Below, piece by piece: positions 32,707-40,425 of a DNA stretch of 64,000 nt. The number at the start of each line of letters is the position of its first letter. Position 1 is the stretch's first letter. The notes beneath the pieces were generated by a model. It did not search any database, had not been told where the DNA came from, and saw nothing but the letters and a program-made list of their open reading frames with translations. Made by a program: the position numbers and the translations under genes. This stretch comes from Nocardia spumae (GTDB lineage: Bacteria > Actinomycetota > Actinomycetes > Mycobacteriales > Mycobacteriaceae): assembly GCF_020733635.1 (NCBI RefSeq), contig NZ_JAJFZL010000001.1:6448001-6512000 (forward strand), given 5' to 3'.

Positions 32707-32779
32707 TGCCCCCTGTAGGACTCGAACCTACGACCTAGTGATTAAAAGTCACCAGCTCTACCAACTGAGCTAAAGGGGC
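32707..32779 (-). tRNA. Complete tRNA-Lys (anticodon TTT) carried by the element
   Basis: A 73-nt cloverleaf on the minus strand: acceptor GCCCCTT with AGGGGGC, discriminator A, D arm TAGCTCAGTTGGTAGAGC, anticodon loop CTTTTAA, T arm GTAGG-TTCGAGT-CCTAC. It has the same anticodon as the host tRNA that the element splits. Its anticodon stem differs (GGTGA/TCACT instead of the host sequence), so it is not itself an integration target. It is divergent from the integrase gene and has its own terminator. It most likely covers for the broken host gene. Confidence 0.95.
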
Positions 32780-32844
32780 TCGGCCCGGACAGCCTACAAC
32801 AAGGCAGCCGGTTGCCCCGAATCCGATGGAGGGGAGACATCCAG

Positions 32845-33957
32845 ATGGCTTGGGCCGAAAAGCTGCCCAGCGGCCGCTACCGGGGCGTCTACAGAGACTC
32901 CCTGGGTGCCAAGTGCACTCTTGCGGGCACGTTCGCCCGGAAGGAAGAAGCGAAGCGGCAGGCGGCCAAGAAGGAAGCCGAGGAACGCGACGCACCGTCG
33001 CCCCGCGGATCCAACTCCATAACGTGGGGCGAGTGGGAGACTCGGTGGCAGACCAGTCGGATTGTGGCGAAAAGCACTCTCCGCTCGGATGAAGGCCGCC
33101 TCCGAGACCACGTCCGTCCGCGTTGGCAGAAGACCGCTCTGAGAGAAATCTCGACAGACTCAGTCCAGCGATGGGTGACTGAACTCACAAACAGTGGCAT
33201 GGCTGCATCAACCGTCGCGAAGTGCTATTACCTCCTCAGCGCATCGTTGAAGGCCGCAGCGAACGCCCGGCTCATTCCGGCAAACCCATGCAAAGGTGTT
33301 TCGCTGCCCAAGCCGGGACCGATGCCAGAACGCTTCCTCGACGACAAGGAGGCCGCCGCGATCCGGCAGACCTTGTCCAAGTTCGACAAACTGGTCTTCG
33401 ACGTTCTGCTCGGCACAGGCATGCGACTCGGCGAGGCCATGGCCCTGCATTGGGAGGATGTGAACCTCGAACGGCAGGAAATCTCCGTCGAGTGGGCCTA
33501 CGACCCGGTCGCCCAGGAGATGAAGGCGCCGAAGGATCATCAGCGGCGAACGATCCCGGTCGGCGCCAGCCTTGCCAAGGTGCTATCGGGGCAGCTGGCG
33601 GCGGCCGGCTTCGGCCAGAAGGCCCCGAACCCGGTGCAGTACCCACGAAACGCCGGAGTTCATACCGGGCTAGTACTCGCCCACACGAACGGCCGACCAT
33701 TTGACCCAGACAACCTGCGCAAGGGTTTCGATGCATCAGTACGGATCGCCTACGTCGGCAGGGGAAAGCAACGACGCTGGATCGGCCCCACTCGCCTACA
33801 TGATCTGCGGCACACCTATGCGAGTCGGCTGCTCGAAAAGGGCATACCGATCGAGGAAGTCTCTCGACTCCTTGGACATGCCAGCTTGGCCACCACGCAG
33901 CGATACGCCCATCGCGGCAGGACGCAATGGGACAAGGTACGCGCCGCTCTGGGATAG
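32845..33957 (+). CDS. int: Tyrosine recombinase (phage-type integrase)
   Basis: 370 aa. An N-terminal arm-binding domain (WAEKLPSGRYRGVYRDSLG, residues 1-55), a SAM-like core-binding domain (60-145), and a catalytic domain with Arg194 (GTGMRLGEAMAL), Lys in MKAPKDHQRR, His319/Arg322 (LHDLRHTYAS), His345 and Tyr354 (GHASLATTQRYAH). All catalytic residues are present. ATG 32845 has GGAGGGGAG upstream. It lies next to attL, as usual, and 65 bp from the divergent tRNA-Lys. It cuts and joins the tRNA-Lys anticodon arm. Confidence 0.95.
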   Translation: MAWAEKLPSGRYRGVYRDSLGAKCTLAGTFARKEEAKRQAAKKEAEERDAPSPRGSNSITWGEWETRWQTSRIVAKSTLRSDEGRLRDHVRPRWQKTALREISTDSVQRWVTELTNSGMAASTVAKCYYLLSASLKAAANARLIPANPCKGVSLPKPGPMPERFLDDKEAAAIRQTLSKFDKLVFDVLLGTGMRLGEAMALHWEDVNLERQEISVEWAYDPVAQEMKAPKDHQRRTIPVGASLAKVLSGQLAAAGFGQKAPNPVQYPRNAGVHTGLVLAHTNGRPFDPDNLRKGFDASVRIAYVGRGKQRRWIGPTRLHDLRHTYASRLLEKGIPIEEVSRLLGHASLATTQRYAHRGRTQWDKVRAALG

Positions 33958-34215
33958 ACGATCTTGTCGATGTAATGCTGCGCTGCGGGAGCGCTCAGAC
34001 CAAACTCAGCGCAGCCTCGCGCGCCTAGGCTCTCAACGTCGGCGCCTTAACAGGGCAGCTCAACCTTGGGGCCAGATTGACACGCCGCGATTCCTCCACC
34101 TCAAGCCTGAGGCTGGCGTGTCACGACCCGCCAACCTCAAGCTCTCACCTCAAATTTGAGGCTGGATCGACACGTCGTGACACGCCAGAAACATATGTGA
34201 AGTACGGTGTGAAGT
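33958..34215. promoter_or_regulatory. Repeat-rich control region between integrase and cargo
   Basis: 258 bp without a gene. It holds a perfect 14-bp palindrome (34148-34161), a related one with a 4-base mismatched centre (34099-34112), a third CCTCAAGC, and a 13-bp inverted repeat (34115-34127 with 34174-34186, GGCGTGTCACGAC). The layout suggests several dimer sites of a regulator that controls the cargo gene at 34216, perhaps the HTH protein of the same cassette. Confidence 0.6.
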
Positions 34216-35046
34216 ATGGCGGTTGATGTGGTAGAGAGCCCATTCGGTTCGGAACCAGTGCAAGAGGTTTCCCTGGACAACCCGCCGTTGGCTCAAGTCC
34301 TCGTTCAAGTGCGCTTCTCGCAAGCTGCCCAACTTTGGGATGCCCACGACGAGACGGTTCGAGCCATCGTGACCGCCTTGCGAAGCGACTACCCGATCTT
34401 CAACAAGCAAAATGAAACCTCCCTCAAGATCGGGCCTGCAGGCGTTGCGCCAGTTCAGGAAGAGACGACTCTTTGGCAACTGCACTCACCTAACAAAGAC
34501 ACGATGGTCAGCTTCAGCACCACCTTCTTTGCCCTGGCGACGTCTAACTACGTGAGCCGAACCAAGTTCCTTGAGCGCCTAACTTCGGCATGGCAGGACT
34601 TCAGCACGATCGTCAACCCGATATATCCCGAGCGCATCGGAGTCCGGTACATCAACCGGATAGCAGATCCTGAGAAGATCGACCGGATCGCCAAACTCGT
34701 GCGGTCAGAGATGGTCGGAGAGATCACGACAGAGATCGGCGACGTGACTCGACAGCACTCGATTGCTCAAGCCTCGTACGAGCTTGGGGAAGGCGAGAGT
34801 TTTCAAGCGCGATGGGGACTTCTCCCACCGGGCGCAGCGTTCGAAGCGTCAGTTCCGCCGGCGAGTACTCAAAGTTGGATACTTGATCTGGACGCCGCCG
34901 TACAAACCAACTCTGGCCCGTTGACTACGGAGGACCTTGAGCAGCAGGTTCGCCATCTGACACAAAGGACCTACCGCTATTTTCGCTGGACTGTTAAGGA
35001 CGACTTCCTTGCAGAGTATGGAGGTGATCTCAATGGTCACAGCTGA
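34216..35046 (+). CDS. TIGR04255-family protein
   Basis: 276 aa. The family pattern is an N-terminal PPLAQVLVQVRF, a middle TTFFALATSNYVSRTKFLERL, and RIGVRYINRIADP. The function of the family is not known; members are spread irregularly and often lie on mobile DNA. No catalytic motif is visible. It overlaps the next gene by 14 bp, so the two are coupled. Base composition is lower in GC than the chromosome and codon use is less biased, in line with transfer. Possible part of a defence-like cassette with the next two genes (inference). Confidence 0.7.
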   Translation: MAVDVVESPFGSEPVQEVSLDNPPLAQVLVQVRFSQAAQLWDAHDETVRAIVTALRSDYPIFNKQNETSLKIGPAGVAPVQEETTLWQLHSPNKDTMVSFSTTFFALATSNYVSRTKFLERLTSAWQDFSTIVNPIYPERIGVRYINRIADPEKIDRIAKLVRSEMVGEITTEIGDVTRQHSIAQASYELGEGESFQARWGLLPPGAAFEASVPPASTQSWILDLDAAVQTNSGPLTTEDLEQQVRHLTQRTYRYFRWTVKDDFLAEYGGDLNGHS

Positions 35047-35668
35047 GAAGCCTTCCTGGGTAGAGGACCTCGCAGAGGACTGCTGGACACGCAACAGCGC
35101 GCTGTGGCGCAGCCCAGTCCAAAACGTGGCTGCAAAACTCACGACCACGGTCATGGTGTTTGCCCCCTTGCTCATGTGCGCACCAAGCACCCAGGCCACG
35201 CCTGTGCAGAGTGCCCAGATTGCAGACCAGACTGAATCTGGTCTGCCCGCCGTCAACACACAAGCTCGTGCAGCGGTGAATGAACGTGCTTCTGGCACTA
35301 ACACTTCCGACTCGCCAAGCACTGGCGAGATCGTCCGCTGGCTGCATACGAGCTCGGGCCTCACGTGGGATCAGTTGGGAAGACTATTCGGGGTGTCGCG
35401 ACGTTCCGTCCACATGTGGGCAAACGGGGCGCGGATGAACGCCACCAACGTCGAAACCCTCCACGAGATCGCCGCTTTCATCAGGGAACACGGCGACAGC
35501 AGTCCCGAGGATGTTCGAAACGCCGTCCTGAGCCCGGGCATCGATGGGATTAGTTTCGCCGACCAACTCCGGTCGCGTCGTAATGGTGGATCCAGAGACG
35601 TTTCGGGTCCCCGGCACTCTCCCGACTTCTACCTGGGGGCTCGTCACGGCGACGTTGCGGAGCCGTAG
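35033..35668 (+). CDS. HTH protein with an internal hydrophobic segment
   Basis: 211 aa. A perfect ribosome binding site GGAGGTGA sets the start at ATG 35033, inside the end of the previous gene. Residues about 28-50 (AAKLTTTVMVFAPLLMCAPS) form one possible membrane segment. Residues about 98-170 hold an HTH of the form LTWDQLGRLFGVSRRSVHMWANG followed by NVETLHEIAAFIRE, close to XRE/helix-turn-helix domains. The C-terminus continues with FADQLRSRR and a Gly/Ser/Arg-rich tail. It may regulate the cassette from a membrane site; the control region at 33958-34215 is a likely target. Confidence 0.68.
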   Translation: MVTAEKPSWVEDLAEDCWTRNSALWRSPVQNVAAKLTTTVMVFAPLLMCAPSTQATPVQSAQIADQTESGLPAVNTQARAAVNERASGTNTSDSPSTGEIVRWLHTSSGLTWDQLGRLFGVSRRSVHMWANGARMNATNVETLHEIAAFIREHGDSSPEDVRNAVLSPGIDGISFADQLRSRRNGGSRDVSGPRHSPDFYLGARHGDVAEP

Positions 35669-35734
35669 AATGCGGTGAGGGCACCTGCCCGAACCGAGAG
35701 GGGCGCGCGAGCTTTGACCGAGGTAGGAGCGGGA

Positions 35735-36649
35735 GTGGACGACACCGTCCCTCGTCTTGATTACTTCCGCCAAGGTGATGTGCTCGGCGACCTTCCGGAG
35801 TTATCGGTGTTGACCGCCAGGGGTTGGGAGTCGATCGCAACGCCCGACGGAGTCGCTCTGATCAGTCAGACGTGTGACATCGTCCAGACCACGAGAACCT
35901 ACGTTCAGGTCGCCAAGGTCGTCAGGATCGACGGCAACAACGCCCGCCTGGCCCGCAAAGGCAAAATGCCGCGTTTCGCGCACCTTCCGGCCATCGGTGA
36001 TGACATGTTCGCGGACCTGGAAATTGTTGCCACAGTTGCGAAATCAGCGATTGCGGGCCGTAGCGGGAAGCGCGGTGTCGGCCCCGACGAGGAAGTACGA
36101 GACTTCAGCGAGGCAGTGGCACGGAAGTTCGGCCGCTTCGCGTTTCCAGACGAGGTGGGCCCCTGGATCAGCAAATTGGAGAATGTCGCGTACAAGAGTG
36201 CTGGTAATGAGAACTCAGCCATGGGCCGCATTCTCGATGACATCCGCGAACTGCGGATCGAGGCTGGGAACGGGTGGGGCGAAGCGCCCTACGAGCTGAC
36301 TCTTTTGCTTGTCGTGAATCCCGGCGTGATCCCGGTATACGAGGACCACGAGCTCCCAACCGTACCGACAGCTCTGCAAGCATGGTTGGACACCAACGCG
36401 AACCGACATTCACCTCAGAAGGTCGCCGAAAAGCTCGACGCTGCAACTGATCCCGTCGAAAAGTACTTTCTCTGGACCTGTCTCGCCGAGGCATTGGCGG
36501 GCTTCTGCACACCGTCGGAACACCCGAATCCAAACGTTAGAAACGCCGTGGCCGACGGCGCCATAATTGGAGAAGCTCTGTCGGCCGACGAGCTGTCCGC
36601 CGCCCGCTACATGCGTACGGTCCGAGTCGACGTAGATCACCTTTGCTAG
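35735..36649 (+). CDS. Unknown cargo protein with conserved-looking SQTCDIVQ motif
   Basis: 304 aa from GTG 35735, which has TAGGAGCGGGA upstream; upstream in-frame starts at 35675 and 35714 have none. The N-terminus reads DYFRQGDVLGDLPELSVL, then GVALISQTCDIVQTTRTYVQVAKVV. Further on are PYELTLLLVVNPGVIPVY and LWTCLAEAL. I do not recognise the family with certainty. The buried Thr-Cys-Asp after a beta strand could be catalytic or metal binding. It follows the HTH gene by 66 bp and probably belongs with it and the TIGR04255 gene. Confidence 0.6.
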   Translation: MDDTVPRLDYFRQGDVLGDLPELSVLTARGWESIATPDGVALISQTCDIVQTTRTYVQVAKVVRIDGNNARLARKGKMPRFAHLPAIGDDMFADLEIVATVAKSAIAGRSGKRGVGPDEEVRDFSEAVARKFGRFAFPDEVGPWISKLENVAYKSAGNENSAMGRILDDIRELRIEAGNGWGEAPYELTLLLVVNPGVIPVYEDHELPTVPTALQAWLDTNANRHSPQKVAEKLDAATDPVEKYFLWTCLAEALAGFCTPSEHPNPNVRNAVADGAIIGEALSADELSAARYMRTVRVDVDHLC

Positions 36650-36728
36650 CTGGCGATAGCCATCACAGAGGAGAGCACTGTCGACGGCGCCCCCTTCGCC
36701 GGCCGCAAGTCTGAACTACCCTCATAGT

Positions 36729-37523
36729 GTGATCGATGAGGTGACGCAGCTCATGGTCGGCGCGGCCAAAGTAGCGATCTTGCCTCGGTTCCGTCGGTTA
36801 GCCATGAGAGACGTAGCAGAGAAGGCGCCCGGCGATCTAGTTACTGTGGCGGATAACGAAGCTGAACAACTGATTTCACGCGGGCTGCGGAAGATCATCG
36901 ATATCCCGGTGGTCGGCGAGGAAGCCGTTGCTGAGAACGTCTCCCTCCTTTCGGCTCTGGGCGAGAAAGCCTGCTGGCTGGTGGATCCCATCGACGGCAC
37001 CTCAAACTTCGTAGCTGGCCGCCGCGAATACGCGGTAATGGCAGCTCTGCTCGAGAATGCCGAGCCCGTCGCTGGGTGGATCGTCGTCCCCGAGACAAAG
37101 CAGGTCTATGTCGCTAAGCGCGGATCGGGGGCATACCGAAACGGCATACGGATCCGGCGACCGGCCTCACCCGCTGACATCAAACAACTGCGAGGCGCTG
37201 CCCCCACGAAGCGCCTGGATGCGCGCGAGCGAGCGGAGCTGCGTACAACCGGCGAAAGGTTCGCGAGCCTGACTCAAGGCACCCAGAGCGCCGGAGTCAA
37301 CTACACACGATTGGTTGAGGGCGATATCGACTTTGTGCTGTACCAACGCTCGCAACCCTGGGATCACGCGGCCGGCACTCTGCTCCTGACCGAAGCTGGA
37401 GGCATGTCCATCCGCCCAGATGGGACCCGGTACCGAATCACTGAAAGCCCGAGCAACCTACTGCTGAATGCGGCGGACCCAGCTTGCTGTCGAGCCGTGC
37501 AGGCCGCACTCTGGGACAACTAG
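36729..37523 (+). CDS. Inositol-monophosphatase-family phosphatase
   Basis: 264 aa. The metal-site motifs of the family are all present: VVGEEA (Glu), WLVDPIDGTSNFVAGRREYAV (DPxDGT), and PWDHAAGTLLLTEAGG (WDxAAG). Such enzymes act on inositol phosphate, histidinol phosphate, fructose 1,6-bisphosphate or 3'-phosphoadenosine 5'-phosphate; the substrate cannot be told here. Start GTG 36729 comes seven bases after a TACCCT box (36716-36721), so it may be leaderless and separately expressed. On a mobile element such a gene is unusual; a role in nucleotide signalling or sulphur metabolism is possible. Confidence 0.85.
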   Translation: MIDEVTQLMVGAAKVAILPRFRRLAMRDVAEKAPGDLVTVADNEAEQLISRGLRKIIDIPVVGEEAVAENVSLLSALGEKACWLVDPIDGTSNFVAGRREYAVMAALLENAEPVAGWIVVPETKQVYVAKRGSGAYRNGIRIRRPASPADIKQLRGAAPTKRLDARERAELRTTGERFASLTQGTQSAGVNYTRLVEGDIDFVLYQRSQPWDHAAGTLLLTEAGGMSIRPDGTRYRITESPSNLLLNAADPACCRAVQAALWDN

Positions 37524-37541
37524 TCCACCGTGAGTGGCGTA

Positions 37542-37868
37542 TTACCCGTCGGCAGCTGGCGTCAGGGCTTCCTGCTGGCACCATTGCGTCACAGGTAGCC
37601 GACCCAATTGGTTTCCGGTCACGAGTACGAATTCGACCAGCCCCAGCCACATTCCGTCGGAGGTGCGGGCCCACGCGTGGAGTCGGCCTGGGATTTGACC
37701 GGTGAGCGTCAGTCCACCGGCCTTCACGCGCATTGGGATCTTGTCGCGACCGAAGGTCCCACGGCGGTTAATGGGTATGGCTTTAGCGAGGTCGACGAGG
37801 ACGTGCCGGGGCGGGTGGACTTCGCGGCGCAGCGGAGGAGTGAATCGATCCGGCCAATCCTCGAACAT
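37542..37868 (-). CDS. Hypothetical protein typical of actinobacterial mobile DNA
   Basis: 108 aa: PDRFTPPLRREVHPPRHVLVDLAKAIPINRRG, then MRVKAGGLTLTGQIPGRLHAWARTSDGMWLGLVEFVL. The regular alternation of strands, ending with a Trp-rich LHAWARTSDGMWLG, and the codon use support a real gene. I believe similar short proteins occur on other nocardial elements, but I cannot name the family. It converges on the phosphatase gene, 18 bp apart. Confidence 0.6.
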   Translation of the reverse strand: MFEDWPDRFTPPLRREVHPPRHVLVDLAKAIPINRRGTFGRDKIPMRVKAGGLTLTGQIPGRLHAWARTSDGMWLGLVEFVLVTGNQLGRLPVTQWCQQEALTPAADG

Positions 37869-38247
37869 ACGTGCGACCCTATCGGATCAGGCCGCACATC
37901 GGCATTACCGCGCAGTCGCAGTCGATCTCACTGACCATGGAATACACCATGTGACCAGCGAGATCCTGCCAAGATCTTGAATCAAGACACTCTGGGGAAC
38001 ACCATCGCGGCCTATTGGCGGTCAAGTGCAAGCAACCGCCCTACCCGCCACCGGCCGCGCGATCTGTCACCGCATGCTTCCGAGTTGCGGACGCGAGCCG
38101 AACGAATCGCTGCCGAAAAGACGAGTCGAACCCCAACCAAGCAAGATATGCACCCGCGGTTCCGGGGGTATGATCGCACCGCGGCCACGCCCGGGTGGAC
38201 CGGGGGTTTTGGCAGATAGCCGGTGAGTTGCACCCTATGGGGGACGG
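37869..38247. other. 379-bp intergenic region with promoter-like sites
   Basis: No gene supported. It holds the palindrome CAAGATCTTG (37970-37979), a CATGG-N6-CCATG repeat near 37936, and a -10-like TATGAT at 38169-38174, about 75 bp before the next gene. Open frames on both strands here lack ribosome binding sites. Confidence 0.4.
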
Positions 38248-39171
38248 ATGGGTAACCCGCAGAACGAAGACGAGCGCAGCGAGATAGAACTCCATGTCCA
38301 GGAGCTAATGGCCCTTAAACACGTTAACTCTATCAGTCAGCTTGCTCAAGTTTTGAAGGCGCGACAACTTCGCTTTCATATTTACTACGGAGAGATCGCA
38401 AGGCAGTGCGGTATGCCGCTTGCCTGGGTGGACGGCATCTTTCAAGGCGATTTCATTCCTGAGAAGCCACGTTTCGAATCGCTACTCAAGGCGATTGCGG
38501 TGGAGGACTTCAAACCTTGGCATGAAGCGCGTAAGCGGGCGTATCTGCTCCCTTACGTTAGTTCCCGTCAGCCCAAGTCGTCGCCTACGGCTAAACAGCC
38601 CGCAGCTCCGTCCGTATCAGTAGCTGGCGATTACGCCCAGGTGCACATCCATGCTGAGCCCGCGAAGCCACCGGACGAGCGGGAAGACGCGGCGGCGCAA
38701 AAGGTACGTTATGCATTTCGCTTCTTGAATCATGCCCTATGGCAATCGACGATCACTTTCGCGTTGAGCATGGCCGTTACGACAGCCGGTTCACTAATCC
38801 TCCTAGTCGGTGCCTGGCTAGCCGTGCAGCATGCCGGCGATCAGCAGTCAAATTACCCGAGTGTTATCACCGCCCTGTCTGGCGTGGTCATCACAGCTTG
38901 CGGAGGAGCTTTTACTGTTCAATCAAACAAGGCCCGCAAGCATGCCACTGAGCAGACTGACCGAGTTCGCGAGGAACTAAAGGGTGATCTCGCGCACGAG
39001 AGGGCATCAAAGCAAATTGCGAATATACAGGATCCAGATTTGCGCGATCGGCTTCTAGCGATCAGCGCCTTGAAGGAGCTTGACCTAAGCCCCGCTCCTG
39101 TCGACCTAGATCGGCACCTTCCAATAAAGAAGGTTGAGTCTGTCAGGCTCCCAAGCGGCGAGAATGAATAA
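38248..39171 (+). CDS. HTH protein with two TM helices (TRADD-N-associated membrane domain-like)
   Basis: 307 aa. Residues about 12-98 are an HTH-like helical domain (ARQCGMPLAWVDGIFQGDFIPEKPRFESLLKAI) of a kind common at the N-terminus of actinobacterial conflict proteins. A linker follows with SVSVAGDYAQVHIHAEP. Two TM helices lie at about 168-193 (ITFALSMAVTTAGSLILLVG) and 205-225 (VITALSGVVITACGGAFTV), then QSNKARKHATEQTDRVREEL and a helical tail LRDRLLAISALKEL. This layout resembles the TRADD-N-associated TM domain of bacterial immunity and death proteins. The role would be a membrane effector or sensor (inference). ATG 38248 has GGGGGACGG upstream. Low GC suggests transfer. Confidence 0.65.
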   Translation: MGNPQNEDERSEIELHVQELMALKHVNSISQLAQVLKARQLRFHIYYGEIARQCGMPLAWVDGIFQGDFIPEKPRFESLLKAIAVEDFKPWHEARKRAYLLPYVSSRQPKSSPTAKQPAAPSVSVAGDYAQVHIHAEPAKPPDEREDAAAQKVRYAFRFLNHALWQSTITFALSMAVTTAGSLILLVGAWLAVQHAGDQQSNYPSVITALSGVVITACGGAFTVQSNKARKHATEQTDRVREELKGDLAHERASKQIANIQDPDLRDRLLAISALKELDLSPAPVDLDRHLPIKKVESVRLPSGENE

Positions 39172-39490
39172 CTGTCGCACTGCCTGACGAATAGGTCGCC
39201 GATCCGGCAGCGCAACTGGTACGGCCCGATTCGGGCGCCTACCAGCATGTTCAGCGACTCTGAGTCGCGGGAATTTTGCCGCAAATTGGCGACCATTCGT
39301 CCGATGAAGCATGCCTAAGCCCGCATCCCGCTGGAGGATTGCCGTCCCCGAGCTGTCAATGCCGCGGTAGACCATATGGCCGCAGCCTTCGCGCCAGGTC
39401 CCTCTGGGCGGCCTGGCCCGCCGCCGAGGCGATTTCTCTTCCGCGCCCTCAGGCGCGATGCTGTTCGGTCGGAAGCGCGAAACCTTGTTG

Positions 39491-39647
39491 GTGCTGTGTC
39501 CCTCCGGTATGGCCTGGGGCGTCTCCGATCACAGCCGCGGTTCTGGCCCGCGCCCTGCCAGCGGCTCGTGAGATTCGATGCCAAGCGCGCGGGACAGGTT
39601 CCGGCTGTGATAGCCCCAGATCAGGCCATACCGGAGGGACACAGCAC
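39491..39647. repeat. Long hairpin with perfect 26-bp outer arms
   Basis: 39491-39516 pairs perfectly with 39622-39647 over 26 bp. Inside it GGGGC (39516-39520) pairs with GCCCC (39613-39617), and ATCACAGCCG (39528-39537) with CGGCTGTGAT (39602-39611). The remaining loop is 64 bases. Confidence 0.85.
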
Positions 39648-39898
39648 ACGCGCGCCGACCGCGCGAGCGCCAGCTCGCGGAACCCCGCATCAACCGCGCC
39701 GCGCCCGGCATTTCCGCGTTCCGGGCCAACCAGCGCCCCACGCGCACAACGAAACCCGCCCTCTGCCACCAGACCACGAATGCACAGCGGCGTGTAGTAG
39801 ACCGCAGCCGATGCAGACGACAGCACCACCGTCACCGTCTCCCAAAGCAACCCGCTCGCAAACTTTCCGATGCCCACCCAACGCAACCACTTCTTTTT

Positions 39899-40092
39899 CT
39901 CTCGACCACCACACCAACCCTCCCCTACATGATCTTTTTGATTTCTGATTGCTCCCCACCCCCGCCCAGTTCGACATCTTATTGGTCACGAAGTGGGCGA
40001 TAAGATGTCGAACTGGGCGGGGGTGGGGAGTGAGCAGAAATCATGCCCTTCCGCGCTGCTCAGGGGATGGTTGGTGTGGTGGTGGAGAGCGC
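39899..40092. repeat. Very long inverted repeat around a perfect 31-bp core
   Basis: Core arms 39952-39982 and 40000-40030 are perfect over 31 bp with a 17-base spacer. Outside them GATTTCTG/CAGAAATC and a block of about 28 bp (near 39900-39927 with 40064-40091, about 26 of 28 pairs) continue the symmetry, giving arms of about 90 bp. Confidence 0.85.
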
Positions 40093-40240
40093 GAAAACCC
40101 CGCACTCTCTTGTATGCCTGATTCGCGCGGAAGTTGCGGGCTTTTCGCGCCTGCGATAGCCACCAAGATCGACAGCTGATCGGCTGAGCCACGGCGCGAT
40201 CCTGGCCCTTCCTCGGCCGGAAAGTGTGTGCCCGGCCGCC

Positions 40241-40310
40241 GGGTTGTTCAAGGGCGCTCCTGCGTCGCGTCGCCTGCGGCGATGGCCTGTCGGCCACCCT
40301 TGAGCAACCC
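40241..40310. repeat. Inverted repeat with 14-bp arms
   Basis: GGGTTGTTCAAGGG (40241-40254) and CCCTTGAGCAACCC (40297-40310) pair at 13 of 14 positions around a 42-base spacer with further GC-rich pairing. It lies 116 bp from the DNA ligase stop codon. Confidence 0.7.
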
Positions 40311-40425
40311 GCCGTCCGTGCACGAGAAGCCTTCGGAGGAAGGGCCGGGGAACAGTCGGGAATGAATGGTTGCCGAGTCACGGGCTGCCCGGCCACGAGT
40401 GCAAGGGTCCCGGGCTGGGCCGAGG

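Larger units (their letters stand above)
39172..40425. other. 1.25-kb gene-poor region with three large inverted repeats
   Basis: No convincing gene on either strand. It contains a 157-nt hairpin (39491-39647), an even longer inverted repeat (about 39899-40092), and a third (40241-40310). A stretch this long with such repeats on a transferable element is a good candidate for an origin of transfer or replication, or for remains of an older transposon. Confidence 0.5.

Noticed and set aside
38012..38295. Minus-strand frames upstream of the HTH/two-TM gene
   Set aside because: They contain odd Cys-rich segments but overlap the promoter region of 38248 and lack start signals.
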